From assembly GCA_024236215.1 (NCBI GenBank), contig JACKKX010000005.1:124001-188000 (forward strand): a DNA stretch of 64,000 bases, given 5' to 3'. This DNA comes from Novosphingobium sp. (GTDB lineage Bacteria > Pseudomonadota > Alphaproteobacteria > Sphingomonadales > Sphingomonadaceae). Positions within the stretch are counted from its first letter, which is position 1. Every line of letters begins with the position of its first letter. This document shows positions 20,740 through 30,153 of the stretch, piece by piece. A model generated the notes under the pieces. It had not been told where the DNA came from. It was given only the letters and a program-made list of their open reading frames with translations, and made no database searches. The translations under genes and the position numbers were made by a program.

Positions 20740-22281
20740 ATGTTCGGACTTCCCATCCTCTCGCTGATGCTGCTGGTCCCGCTGGCCGGTGCAGTCGCCT
20801 GTCTGCTGGTTGAGGCCAAAACCGCGCGGACCATCGCGCTGGCCGCCACCACGGTCGATTTCCTGCTCGGGATCGTGCTGTGGAACCGCTACGAGATCGG
20901 CGGGGCGCAGTGGCAGTTCACCGAGAACGCGCCGCTGTTCGCGGGCTTTGCCTGGAAGCTGGGGATCGACGGCATCGCGCTGATGCTGATCGAGCTTTCG
21001 GTGTTCCTGATGCCGATCTGCATCCTTGCCAGTCATGCGATCGAAAAGCGCGTGGGCGAATACATGGCCGCCTTCCTGCTGATGGAAGTGCTGATGATCG
21101 GCGTCTTCGCGGCGCAGGACCTGTTCCTGTTCTACATCTTCTTCGAGGCCGGGCTGATCCCGATGTACCTGATCATCGGCATCTGGGGCGGGGCCGAGCG
21201 GATTTATGCCAGCTACAAGTTCTTCCTCTACACGCTGCTCGGATCGGTGCTGATGCTGATCGCGATGCTGTGGATGGTGAACGAGGCCGGGACGACCGAC
21301 ATACCGACCCTGATGGCCTACGATTTCCCGGTCGCGGCGCAGAAGTGGCTGTGGCTGGCCTTTTTCGCCAGCTTTGCGGTGAAGATGCCGATGTGGCCGG
21401 TTCACACCTGGCTGCCCGACGCCCACGTTCAGGCGCCTACCGCCGGTTCGGTGATCCTGGCCGGCGTGTTGCTCAAGATGGGCGGCTATGGTTTCATCCG
21501 CTTCAGTCTGCCAATGTTCCCCCAGGCCAGCGCCGACTATGCCGTGCTGATCTTTGCGCTGTCGATGGTCGCTGTGGTCTATACCAGCCTGGTCGCGCTG
21601 GTGCAGCACGACATGAAGAAGCTGATCGCCTATTCCTCGGTCGCGCACATGGCGATCGTTACCGTCGGGCTATTCGCCTTCAACACCCAGGGACTCGAGG
21701 GCTCGATGGTGGTGATGCTTAGCCACGGCCTCGTTTCGGGCGCGCTGTTCCTGTGCGTGGGGGTGATCTATGACCGGCTGCACACCCGCGAGATTGACCG
21801 TTACGGCGGCCTCTCGATCAACATGCCCAAATATGCGCTGTTTTTCATGCTGTTCACCATGGCCTCGGTCGGGCTTCCGGGCACCTCGGGCTTCGTGGGC
21901 GAGTTCCTGAGCCTTGCCGGGATCTACCAGGTCTCTAGCTGGGTGACGCTGGTCTGCACCACCGGGATCATTCTGGGTGCAGGCTATATGCTCTACCTTT
22001 ATCGCCGGGTGGCCTTTGGCGAGCAGAAGAACGCCGATGCCGCCGCCATGCCCGATCTTAATGCGCGCGAATGGATCATGCTCGCCCCGATCGCGGCGGC
22101 GGTGCTGTGGATGGGGGTCTATCCCGAAAGCTTCCTGGCGCCAATGCGCGCGGATATCGCCGCGCTCGACGCCCGGCTTGCCGCCGCTCGGCCCCAAGGC
22201 GATGCCAAGCCCACCGCCGGCCAGCCCATGGTCGCCGAAGAACATGCCGCCCACGGCGCAGCGCCAGAGGGGGCGCACTGA
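20740..22281 (+). CDS. nuoM: NADH-quinone oxidoreductase subunit M
   Basis: 513-residue antiporter-like pump subunit (ND4 type). Key pump residues lie in [14 protein letters not shown] (Glu) and [18 protein letters not shown] (Lys). The last 35 residues form a soluble Ala/His-rich tail. One base separates it from nuoL; it shares its last base with the nuoN ATG. Confidence 0.96.
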   Translation: MFGLPILSLMLLVPLAGAVACLLVEAKTARTIALAATTVDFLLGIVLWNRYEIGGAQWQFTENAPLFAGFAWKLGIDGIALMLIELSVFLMPICILASHAIEKRVGEYMAAFLLMEVLMIGVFAAQDLFLFYIFFEAGLIPMYLIIGIWGGAERIYASYKFFLYTLLGSVLMLIAMLWMVNEAGTTDIPTLMAYDFPVAAQKWLWLAFFASFAVKMPMWPVHTWLPDAHVQAPTAGSVILAGVLLKMGGYGFIRFSLPMFPQASADYAVLIFALSMVAVVYTSLVALVQHDMKKLIAYSSVAHMAIVTVGLFAFNTQGLEGSMVVMLSHGLVSGALFLCVGVIYDRLHTREIDRYGGLSINMPKYALFFMLFTMASVGLPGTSGFVGEFLSLAGIYQVSSWVTLVCTTGIILGAGYMLYLYRRVAFGEQKNADAAAMPDLNAREWIMLAPIAAAVLWMGVYPESFLAPMRADIAALDARLAAARPQGDAKPTAGQPMVAEEHAAHGAAPEGAH

Positions 22282-23744
22282 TGGACCTGATGCACTCGCT
22301 GCGCCTCGTTGCGCCTGAAGAACTGCTCAGCCTGTCCGGGCTGGCGCTGCTGCTGGCCGCGGCCTGGCTGGGAAGCGCCCGCGCGGCCCGGGTCATCACC
22401 TGGCTGAGCATCGCCGTGCTGGCGACCTGCACCGTCCTGGTGCTGCCGGGCCTGTCGAACCCCGCCGGGGCGGAGGTGCAGGCGTTCGGCGGGCTCTATT
22501 CCGCCGACGCCTTTGCCGCCTTTGCCAAGGTGCTGATCTACATCGCCGCCGCCGCGACCCTGGCCGTGGCGCCGCCGTTCCTTGAAAAGGCGGGCGCGGC
22601 GCGGGCCGAATACCCCATCCTGGTGCTGTTCGCGGCGATGGGCATGGGGATCATGGTTTCGGCGCAGAACCTGCTGACGCTCTACATCGGGCTGGAGCTC
22701 AACTCGCTCGCCGCCTACGTTCTCGCCGCCTTCCTCAAGACCGATGAGCGCTCGGCCGAGGCGGGGCTGAAGTATTTCGTGCTCGGCGCACTGGCCAGCG
22801 GCATCCTGCTGTTCGGGATGAGCCTGACCTACGGCTTCACCGGCACCACCAGCTACGCCGGGATCGCGGCGGCCCTGCAGGGCGGGATCGCCAAGGGCGC
22901 GCTGTTCGGGCTGACTTTCGTTCTGGCCGGGCTGGCCTTCAAGGTCAGCGCGGTGCCGTTCCACATGTGGACCCCCGACGTCTACGAGGGCGCACCCACG
23001 CCGGTCACCGCCTTCTTCGCCTCGGCCCCCAAGGTCGCGGCGCTGGGCTTGACCATGCGGGTCGCGCTCGAAGCCTTCGGCACCCAGGCCGCAGCCTGGC
23101 AGCAGATCGTGATCTTCGCCGCGATCGCCTCGATCGTGGTCGGCGCGCTGGGCGCGATCGGCCAGACCAACCTCAAGCGGCTGCTGGCCTATTCCTCGAT
23201 CAACAACGTCGGCTTCATCCTGATCGGGCTGGCCGCGGCGACCCCGGCGGGTGCTTCCGCGATGCTGGTCTATCTCGCGATCTATGTCGCGATGACGGTG
23301 GGCGGCTTTGTTGCGGTTCTGATGCTCAAGGATGGCGCGGGCAACCAGCTGGAGATGCTGGGCGATGTCGCGGGCCTCTCGCGCACGCGCCCGCTGATCG
23401 CGGCGGGGCTTGCGATGGTGATGTTCAGCCTCGCGGGCATCCCGCCGCTGTTCGGATTCTGGGGCAAGTTCGTGGTGTTTCAGGCCGCGGTCGAGGCAGG
23501 AATGGTTCCGCTCGCCGCGCTGGGCATCGCCGCCTCGGTGATCGGCGCCTTCTATTATCTCAAGGTGGTGAAGGTGATGTATTTCGACGATCCGGCGGGC
23601 AAGGTCATCGGCCAGAGCGACATGGTCCACGCGGTGCTGCTGCTGGCTTCGGCGCTGTTCATCTCGCCAGCGGGCTATCTGCTGACCAAGTGCCTCGGCC
23701 ATTTTGCCGAAACCGCTGCTGCGGTCCTGTTCGCCGGCGCTTGA
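22281..23744 (+). CDS. nuoN: NADH-quinone oxidoreductase subunit N
   Basis: 487-residue antiporter-like pump subunit (ND2 type), last of the complex I set. Conserved YIGLELNSLAAYVLAAF and FKVSAVPFHMWTPDVYEGAP motifs are present. Starts at ATG 22281, ends overlapping the TTG start of birA. Confidence 0.96.
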   Translation: MDLMHSLRLVAPEELLSLSGLALLLAAAWLGSARAARVITWLSIAVLATCTVLVLPGLSNPAGAEVQAFGGLYSADAFAAFAKVLIYIAAAATLAVAPPFLEKAGAARAEYPILVLFAAMGMGIMVSAQNLLTLYIGLELNSLAAYVLAAFLKTDERSAEAGLKYFVLGALASGILLFGMSLTYGFTGTTSYAGIAAALQGGIAKGALFGLTFVLAGLAFKVSAVPFHMWTPDVYEGAPTPVTAFFASAPKVAALGLTMRVALEAFGTQAAAWQQIVIFAAIASIVVGALGAIGQTNLKRLLAYSSINNVGFILIGLAAATPAGASAMLVYLAIYVAMTVGGFVAVLMLKDGAGNQLEMLGDVAGLSRTRPLIAAGLAMVMFSLAGIPPLFGFWGKFVVFQAAVEAGMVPLAALGIAASVIGAFYYLKVVKVMYFDDPAGKVIGQSDMVHAVLLLASALFISPAGYLLTKCLGHFAETAAAVLFAGA

Positions 23745-24460
23745 TCCGCTTCATCCCCGAAACCGGCTCGACCAACGCCGATCTCGTCGCAAGGCTTGCT
23801 GCGGGCGAGGCCGTCACCGAGGGCGAATGGCTGGTGGCGGACCGCCAGAGCGCCGGGCGCGGACGGCAGGGGCGGACATGGTTCGACGGCATGGGCAATT
23901 TCATGGGCTCCACCGTGGTGCGGCCCGGTCCGGGCGATCCTCCGGCCAGTACGCTTGCGCTGGTTGCCGGACTTGCGGTGCACGAAACGGTCGCGCCACT
24001 GATTCCGCCACCACAGCGCGCGATGCTCAAGTGGCCAAACGATGTAATGATCGGTCCGGCCAAGCTGTGCGGGATTCTGCTTGAAGGCGCATCGGGATTG
24101 GTGATCGTGGGGATCGGGGTGAATCTTGCTCAGGCCCCGCGAGTGGAGGGGCGCGAAACCATTGCGCTTTCCGCTTTCGGCCCGCCGCCCGATCGCGATG
24201 GCTTTGCCACGGGTCTGGCGCGGCAATTCGATCTTGAACTGGGGCGCTGGCGCAACTTTGGCCTTGAACCGCTGATCCGCCGCTGGCTTGCAGCCGGGCA
24301 TCCCAAAGGCACGTTGCTTTCAGCTGGCGAACCCGGCACTGCACCTCTCGACGGCCGGTTTGACGGGCTGGCTGCCGATGGGGCCTTGCAACTGCTGCTT
24401 GCCGACGGCACGAGGCAGACTATTCACGCAGGCGAGGTTCGCCTCGCACCGGGCAACTGA
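23741..24460 (+). CDS. birA: Biotin-[acetyl-CoA-carboxylase] ligase
   Basis: 239 residues from TTG 23741 (TTGA overlap with nuoN). Activates biotin with ATP and attaches it to biotin carboxyl carrier protein. ATP/biotin loop GRGRQGRTW is at 39-47 and KWPND at 97-101, with Lys108 (KLCGILLE). There is no N-terminal winged helix, so it is the non-repressor (group I) form. Confidence 0.93.
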   Translation: MIRFIPETGSTNADLVARLAAGEAVTEGEWLVADRQSAGRGRQGRTWFDGMGNFMGSTVVRPGPGDPPASTLALVAGLAVHETVAPLIPPPQRAMLKWPNDVMIGPAKLCGILLEGASGLVIVGIGVNLAQAPRVEGRETIALSAFGPPPDRDGFATGLARQFDLELGRWRNFGLEPLIRRWLAAGHPKGTLLSAGEPGTAPLDGRFDGLAADGALQLLLADGTRQTIHAGEVRLAPGN

Positions 24461-24475
24461 AGGGAGCTTGCGGGC

Positions 24476-25261
24476 ATGCTGCTGGCGATCGACAATGGCA
24501 ACACCAATGTCAAATGCGCGCTGGTCGATGGCAGCGGCGCCATCGTGCAACGCTGGCGCATCGCCACCGACGCCAAGCGCACGGCGGATGAATATGCCGT
24601 ATGGCTCGATCAGCTGCTGCGCATGGAAGGCCATTCGCGCAGCGATGTCGATGCGGTGATCATCGCCACGGTGGTGCCGCGCGCGCTGCACAACCTGCAG
24701 GTACTGGCCGAGAAGTATTTCGGAACCGAAGCCCTGATCGCCGGGCGCGCGCCGGTCGAATGGGGCATCGCGCTCAAGGTGGACGAGCCGCGCGCGCTGG
24801 GGGCGGACCGGGCGGTGAATGCCATCGCCGCGCAGTCGCTCGAAGCTGGTGACAAGATCGTGATCAGCTTCGGCACCGCGACCACTTTCGATCACATCGG
24901 CGCCGACGGGGCCTATCTGGGCGGGTCGATCGCCACCGGGGTCAGCCTCTCGCTCGATGCGCTCTACAATGCCGCTGCGATGTTGCCGCGCATCGCGATT
25001 GAGCCGCCGCCCAATCCCAGCGTGATCGGTCGCGATACCGTGGGGCAGATGCAGATCGGGATCTACTGGGGCTATGTCAGCATGATCGAGGGGATGATCG
25101 CGCGAATGAAGGCTGAGATCGGCCGCCCGGTCAAGGTGATCGCGACCGGCGGGCTGGCCTCGCTGTTCCAGGCCCATGCCGACCTGTTCGACCGGGTCGA
25201 ACCCGACTTGACCCTGAAGGGATTGGCCTTGCTTTACGCCAACCGGTCTGCCGGGCAGTGA
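24476..25261 (+). CDS. coaX: Type III pantothenate kinase
   Basis: 261-residue ASKHA-fold kinase doing the first step of coenzyme A synthesis. Phosphate loops DNGNTN (6-11) and [11 protein letters not shown] are present, plus [10 protein letters not shown]. It follows birA after 15 bases with ribosome site GAAGGGAG. Its stop overlaps the RNase J start. Confidence 0.95.
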   Translation: MLLAIDNGNTNVKCALVDGSGAIVQRWRIATDAKRTADEYAVWLDQLLRMEGHSRSDVDAVIIATVVPRALHNLQVLAEKYFGTEALIAGRAPVEWGIALKVDEPRALGADRAVNAIAAQSLEAGDKIVISFGTATTFDHIGADGAYLGGSIATGVSLSLDALYNAAAMLPRIAIEPPPNPSVIGRDTVGQMQIGIYWGYVSMIEGMIARMKAEIGRPVKVIATGGLASLFQAHADLFDRVEPDLTLKGLALLYANRSAGQ

Positions 25262-26898
25262 AGCCGGGCAAGGAACTTCTGTTCTGCGCGCTCGGCGGTT
25301 CGGGCGAGATCGGCATGAACGTCAACCTTTACGGGTGCGACGGCAAGTGGCTGATGGTCGATCTGGGGATGAGCTTCGGGTCGAACGAATATCCCGGCAC
25401 CGAACTGGTTTTCGCCGATCTCGAATTCATCGAGGAACGCCGCAAGGATCTGGTCGGGGTGGTGCTGACCCACGCCCACGAGGACCATATCGGCGCGGTG
25501 CCTTATTTCGCGCAGGAACTGGGCGTGCCGCTCTATGCCACCCCGTTCACTGCCAGGCTCGTGGCCGAGAAGCTTGAGGAAGCGGGGCTGACGAAGGAGG
25601 TCGAGCTGACGGTGATCGACCATCTCGATCGCTTCGATCTGGGACCGTTCGGCATCCGCTACGTTCCGCTGGCGCACTCGATCGCAGAGGGTAACGCGCT
25701 GCTGATCGAAACGCCCCATGGGCGGATTTTCCACACCGGGGACTGGAAGCTCGATGACGAGCCGCTGGTCGGCACGCCCGCTACGGCGCAGGAACTGACA
25801 ACGATGGGCGACGCAGGGATCGACGTGCTGGTCTGCGATTCGACCAACGTGTTCAATCCCAAGGCATCGGGCAGCGAGGGCGCGGTCCGCGAGGCCCTGC
25901 TGGCCGAGGTGGCGCGCCATCACGGCAAACGCGTGCTGGTCACCACCTTCGCCTCCAACGTCGCCCGCCTGCAGACGCTGGGCGAAGTGGCGCGGGCCAG
26001 CAACCGGCGGCTGTGCGTGGCGGGGCGCTCGCTCGACCGGATCATTCGCACCGGGCAGGCCAGCGGCTATCTGCGCGATCTGCCCGAACGGGTCGATTTC
26101 GATACCGCGATGGGCCTACCGCGCGGCGAGGTGCTGATCCTCGCCACCGGCGGCCAGGGCGAACCGCGCGCCGCGCTGGCCCGGATCGCCGAAGATACCC
26201 ATCCGCTCGCCCTGGAAGCCGGCGATGTTGTGCTGTTTTCCAGCCGCCAGATCCCCGGCAACGAGATCGCAATCGGGCGGATCCAGAATCGCCTAGCTGC
26301 ACGCGACGTGCTGATCGTGACCGACCGGCAGGCCGATATCCATGTGTCGGGACACCCGGGGCGGCCCGAGCTCGAGGCGCTCTATGGCTGGCTGCGCCCG
26401 AGGGTGCTTGTGCCGGTGCATGGCGAGGTGCGCCATATGAAGGAGCAGGCCCGCCTTGGCCGCTCGTGCGGGATCGGCAAGGTGGTGGTGCAGGAGAATG
26501 GCGATCTGGTGCGTCTGGCGCCGGGCAAACCGGGCAAGATCGACGAAGTGCGCGCCGGGCGGCTGATCCTCGATGGCGAGATCATCGCCCCTGCCGATGG
26601 CGAGGCGATGGTGATGCGCCGCCGTCTGGCCGCCAACGGGCTGGTGATCGTGGTTCTGGATGGCAAGGGCCGGGTCCATGTCGAAAGCATCGGGCTGCCG
26701 CTCGATGAAGATATGGATGAATTCCTGGAAGAGGCGCGCGCCGATGTCGCCGCCGCGCTGGCCAGGCTCAAAGGCGGGCAGCGGCATGACCGGGATGTCA
26801 TCACCGAGGCGGCGCGTCTGGCCGCCCGCCGCGCGGCGCAGCGCTGGTCGGGCAAGAAGCCTCAGGTTCGCGTGGTCCTGCCGGAGCACGGACAATGA
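25258..26898 (+). CDS. rnj: Ribonuclease J
   Basis: 546-residue metallo-beta-lactamase/beta-CASP nuclease with 5'-to-3' exo and endo activity on RNA. GTG 25258 overlaps the coaX stop. Zinc motif THAHEDHIG gives His72, His74, Asp76, His77; later metal and beta-CASP motifs are [35 protein letters not shown] and [14 protein letters not shown]. Full length, so expected to be active in RNA decay and rRNA maturation. Confidence 0.95.
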   Translation: MKPGKELLFCALGGSGEIGMNVNLYGCDGKWLMVDLGMSFGSNEYPGTELVFADLEFIEERRKDLVGVVLTHAHEDHIGAVPYFAQELGVPLYATPFTARLVAEKLEEAGLTKEVELTVIDHLDRFDLGPFGIRYVPLAHSIAEGNALLIETPHGRIFHTGDWKLDDEPLVGTPATAQELTTMGDAGIDVLVCDSTNVFNPKASGSEGAVREALLAEVARHHGKRVLVTTFASNVARLQTLGEVARASNRRLCVAGRSLDRIIRTGQASGYLRDLPERVDFDTAMGLPRGEVLILATGGQGEPRAALARIAEDTHPLALEAGDVVLFSSRQIPGNEIAIGRIQNRLAARDVLIVTDRQADIHVSGHPGRPELEALYGWLRPRVLVPVHGEVRHMKEQARLGRSCGIGKVVVQENGDLVRLAPGKPGKIDEVRAGRLILDGEIIAPADGEAMVMRRRLAANGLVIVVLDGKGRVHVESIGLPLDEDMDEFLEEARADVAAALARLKGGQRHDRDVITEAARLAARRAAQRWSGKKPQVRVVLPEHGQ

Positions 26899-27182
26899 AA
26901 TGGACCTCGGCGCTGGCGATCTATTTCCTGTTCTGGGTGATGAGCGCGTTCTTCGTCCTGCCCTTCGGCGTGCGCACCCACGACGAGGCCGGGCTGGAGA
27001 AGGTAAAGGGGCAGGCGGACAGCGCTCCGGCCGAATTCAACCCCCGCAAGATCGCAAAACGGGCCACCCTGCTGTCACTCGTGCTGTTTGGCCTGTTCTA
27101 TCTGAACTACGCTTTTGACTGGATCGGCACCGACGACATCGATTTCTACAAGGGCGGTGAGACCAGCGCAGCGGCAAGCTAG
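26895..27182 (+). CDS. DUF1467 family membrane protein
   Basis: 95 residues, ATGA overlap with RNase J. Two membrane helices (about 5-25 and 54-72) and the family phrase FVLPFGVRTHDEAG. Conserved downstream of rnj in Sphingomonadales as I recall it; function unknown. Its TAG stop and the stop of the convergent coiled-coil gene share the palindrome CTAG, so no spacer exists. Confidence 0.8.
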   Translation: MKWTSALAIYFLFWVMSAFFVLPFGVRTHDEAGLEKVKGQADSAPAEFNPRKIAKRATLLSLVLFGLFYLNYAFDWIGTDDIDFYKGGETSAAAS

Positions 27183-29686
27183 CCGCGCAATCGCTCGATC
27201 GCCTGGGCAAGGGCAACATAGAGCTTGCCCATATCCGATGAGAGAAGCGTCACACCCAGAGCATGCCCGTCGCGGGTGGAGAGCAACTGGCGCAGCATGG
27301 CCTCGAAATCGTGGATGTAGCGGCTGACGTGATCGCGGAATTCGCGGTCGTTCTCGTAAAGATTGCTGACCGCCCGCGCCTCGGGATTTTCCAGCAGCCG
27401 CACCGCGCGGCGGGTGAAAATGCCGCGATCGCCCCTGAGGTAAGAGGCCCAGGCGGTATCGGTTACTTCGGTGTCCATGGCCCGGGCGATGTCGATCGCG
27501 TTGGAATTGAGGCTTTCGGTAATCAGCGCCACGCGGCGGGCAAAGTCGTTGTCGACCTGTTCTTCCGCGCGGGCCCGGGCATGGGCGACGCGGCGTTCCA
27601 GATTGCCGGCCAGATCGTTGACCTTGGCCAGCTGATCGCGCAGCTGCACCGCCGCCTCGCGGCTGACCCCGGCGGCATGGCCCGCCGCCTCCTCAAGCTG
27701 ACCCGAGATCTCGGCAGCCTTGGCGCGAACCGCGCGATCGATCGCGGCGCCGCTTTCCTCGCCGATCCGCTCGGCCAGATCGGTGACCGCGCTTGCCAGG
27801 TCGCTGCGCGCCTGCTCGGCAAGCGCCGCGCTTTGTTCGCTGAGGTCCTTAAGCGAACCTTGCAGCGCCTCGATTGCCGAGGTCTTGTCCGACAAGGCGT
27901 GCCCAAGCTCGCGGGCGTGTTCGATCCCTTCGGCAAGCCCGGACTTGCTGGCCGCGACATGGTCCAGCAGCGATTCGCCAAGCGTGACGGCATTGCGAGC
28001 CGCAGCGCCCAGCGCCTGCACACGCTCGTCGAACTGCGCCAGCCGCGTTTCGCCAGCGGCGAGGGCGGCAGGGAGGTCTTCTTCGCTGTGCGTCACGCTG
28101 GCACGGATCAGCTCGAGCAGACGCACCGAATTGTCGGTGAGGCCCGCGATCGCCTTGTCGGTTCCCGACAACGCCTCGCGACTGGCCACCAGCTTTTCGG
28201 CCAGAACGGTCAGGCTCGCCCCGATTGCCCCTTCGGCTTCGCCGCCGTGGGCCGCGATTTCGTTCATGCGGGCGGCATAGTCGCCAAGCTGGGTGCCGAT
28301 CGCTTCGCTGTGCGCGCGGAAGGCTTCGGCCTGTTCGCGCTGGGCTGCCATCTGCGCTTCGAGCCGTTCGCCGAATTCGGCGTGGCGGGCTTCGAAATCG
28401 GCACGGCGGCGGTCGATTTCCTCGGCGAAAACACGGTCGCGTTCGGCCATGCGCGCATCGATCTCTTCAGCTTCCTCGGTCAGCGCGGCGATGCGGCGGC
28501 GGGCAGAGACCATCGCCTGTTCGTCGATCTCGCCCACACGCGAAACCGCCTGGCGGAGATCCTCCTCGAGCGAGGCCACGGCGCGGCGCCAGGCATCGAG
28601 CGCCTGGCCTTCGCCTTCGCGCAGCGACCGGGCAATCGCGCCGCTTTCGTCGCGCACTGCGGTAAGCCGCGCGCGCAGCGAGGTAAGGCTTTCCGCCTCG
28701 CTAACATCAAGCAGTTTGCGAACCTCTTCAAGTTCGTCGCCCAGTGCCTTGGCGCGGGTGCGGATCGCGGCCAGCGCCTCGATCTCCTGAGCATCGAGCT
28801 GGGTACGGAATTCCTCGCCGCCTTGCGCCAGCGAAGCGAAGCGCTGCGACGTTATGGCTTCAAGCTGGTCGGCCTGCTGGGTAAATTCGGCGAGGGTCTT
28901 TTCGACCAGCTCGCGCAGCACCTGGACCTGACGCTCGCTCGCCTGCCCGAACTGGTTGAGCTTGTTGAAGCCCTGAACCATTTCCTCGATCTGCGAATGC
29001 GCGGTGCGGCCGGCCGTGGCGATGTTGTTGGTTACGTCCTTGGCCGAGCTGGCGATCACCGGAAGCTGGAAACGCAGCTTTTCCATATTGTCGAGCGCGG
29101 CCTCGCTGACCGTGCCGATCGCCTCGATCCGCGCGCCGTTGTCGGAGACCAGCCCGGCCAGACGGTCTGCATGTTCGGACAGACGCTCACCGGCCACGCG
29201 GCCCAGCGCATCGAGATCGCGGCCCTGGGCAGCCAGGAATTCGCGGGCCAGGCTGAGTTCGCGGTTGACGGTGGACAGACGGGCTTCAAGTCGGGTGGAT
29301 TCTTCGCCCAGCACCCGCGCCGCTTCGCCAAAGCGCAGCGCCTCGCGGCGCGAATTGCGCATCGCCAGCAGCCAGACAACCGCCAGCAACAGCGGAGGGA
29401 CTGACCAGTCACGGATCCACACCGTCCACTGCGCCAGATCGCCGCCTGCCTGCATCGCCGTGAGGTTGGCCATTACGAACAGCGCGGTCCATCCGACCGC
29501 AACGGCAAGAGTAAACATCAGCGCGAGGAGGGCGGGCCAGCGGCGCGGCGCGGGCACGGGCGTATCCTCGTCTTCCCATTGTTCCTCTTCCACCGGCAGA
29601 GGTTCCGCCGCTGGATTGGTCTGCTCCTCGCCAGCACCCTCAGGCCCGGCGGCGTCGATGGCGCGAATGCGCGATCCCCCAGTCAT
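27179..29686 (-). CDS. TipN-like two-TM giant coiled-coil protein
   Basis: 835 residues. Layout: acidic/proline-rich cytoplasmic head (1-48), two membrane helices (about 50-73 and 94-108), then roughly 600 residues of Ala/Glu/Arg/Leu-rich coiled coil with almost no proline, and a compact C-terminal domain (about 700-835; WASYLRGDRGIFTRRAVRLL, YIHDFEAMLRQLLS). This is the architecture of TipN, the new-pole marker of Caulobacter, which also has two N-terminal TM segments and a long coiled coil. The assignment rests on architecture, not alignment. Start is ATG 29686. It faces the Hpt-like gene across a 69-base divergent promoter region. Confidence 0.6.
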   Translation of the reverse strand: MTGGSRIRAIDAAGPEGAGEEQTNPAAEPLPVEEEQWEDEDTPVPAPRRWPALLALMFTLAVAVGWTALFVMANLTAMQAGGDLAQWTVWIRDWSVPPLLLAVVWLLAMRNSRREALRFGEAARVLGEESTRLEARLSTVNRELSLAREFLAAQGRDLDALGRVAGERLSEHADRLAGLVSDNGARIEAIGTVSEAALDNMEKLRFQLPVIASSAKDVTNNIATAGRTAHSQIEEMVQGFNKLNQFGQASERQVQVLRELVEKTLAEFTQQADQLEAITSQRFASLAQGGEEFRTQLDAQEIEALAAIRTRAKALGDELEEVRKLLDVSEAESLTSLRARLTAVRDESGAIARSLREGEGQALDAWRRAVASLEEDLRQAVSRVGEIDEQAMVSARRRIAALTEEAEEIDARMAERDRVFAEEIDRRRADFEARHAEFGERLEAQMAAQREQAEAFRAHSEAIGTQLGDYAARMNEIAAHGGEAEGAIGASLTVLAEKLVASREALSGTDKAIAGLTDNSVRLLELIRASVTHSEEDLPAALAAGETRLAQFDERVQALGAAARNAVTLGESLLDHVAASKSGLAEGIEHARELGHALSDKTSAIEALQGSLKDLSEQSAALAEQARSDLASAVTDLAERIGEESGAAIDRAVRAKAAEISGQLEEAAGHAAGVSREAAVQLRDQLAKVNDLAGNLERRVAHARARAEEQVDNDFARRVALITESLNSNAIDIARAMDTEVTDTAWASYLRGDRGIFTRRAVRLLENPEARAVSNLYENDREFRDHVSRYIHDFEAMLRQLLSTRDGHALGVTLLSSDMGKLYVALAQAIERLRG

Positions 29687-29709
29687 GGCGGCAGTTTACC
29701 ATGTAAGTG

Positions 29710-29731
29710 CCCGGATTAAACCCCGGATTAA
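29710..29731. promoter_or_regulatory. Direct repeat in divergent promoter region
   Basis: CCCGGATTAA occurs twice (29710-29719 and 29722-29731), spaced 12 bases start to start, in the 69-base gap between the TipN-like and Hpt-like genes. The two TTAA halves are 8 bases apart; the CtrA consensus is TTAA-N7-TTAA, so it is one base off. Probably an operator, regulator unknown. Confidence 0.4.
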
Positions 29732-29755
29732 CCAGATTACCCTAAGTCTGAACTC

Positions 29756-30058
29756 ATGGCCTATGAAGCTGGAGCCCTCGATGCCACTCTTGCCGCCGCG
29801 GCGGGCGAAGACGGCGCGCTCTTTTTGGAGCTGCGTCAGGCATTTATAGAGAGCTGCGCGCGCCAGCTCGATCTCCTCAGGCGCTCGCGTTGCGATGGCA
29901 ACTGGCGCATGGCGGCGCTGCGCCTCAAGGGGCTTGCCGCCAGTTTTCACGCCGATGCGCTGCTCGAACTGGCTGAAGAGACGATCGACGCGGCCCCGGG
30001 CGAACCCACGGTGATACGCCGCATCCAGACCTGGCTCGACGAATTTTCGGCCGCCTGA
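29756..30058 (+). CDS. Hpt-like four-helix protein lacking the phospho-accepting histidine
   Basis: 100 residues, helical throughout. The segment AALRLKGLAASF (residues 53-64) matches the Hpt core H-x-L-K-G-x-A, but the position of the active histidine is Leu55. It therefore cannot be phosphorylated in the usual way. The LKG turn and overall length are those of an Hpt domain. It may act as a docking or competitor protein. It opens a plus-strand cluster with an unknown membrane protein, an unknown helical protein and a kinase-like protein that also lacks its histidine. Confidence 0.55.
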   Translation: MAYEAGALDATLAAAAGEDGALFLELRQAFIESCARQLDLLRRSRCDGNWRMAALRLKGLAASFHADALLELAEETIDAAPGEPTVIRRIQTWLDEFSAA

Positions 30059-30153
30059 CGCTTCGGCTTGGCAGGGGCCGTAGCCTCGCCTAGAAGCACC
30101 GCGAAGTTCCCAGCCAGGCGCGGAGAAGAACGCTGCGGGTCGCCCTTTTGACC

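Noticed and set aside
18228-20852. 874-codon open frame on the minus strand opposite nuoK/nuoL
   Set aside because: It mirrors the high-GC codon pattern of well-conserved subunits; composition is Arg/His/Gln-rich and no family is recognisable.
27263-29404. 713-codon open frame opposite the TipN-like gene
   Set aside because: Produced by the biased codons of the coiled coil on the other strand; no domain or ribosome site.
29716-29731. CtrA binding site
   Set aside because: The TTAA halves are eight, not seven, bases apart; kept only as an unexplained direct repeat.
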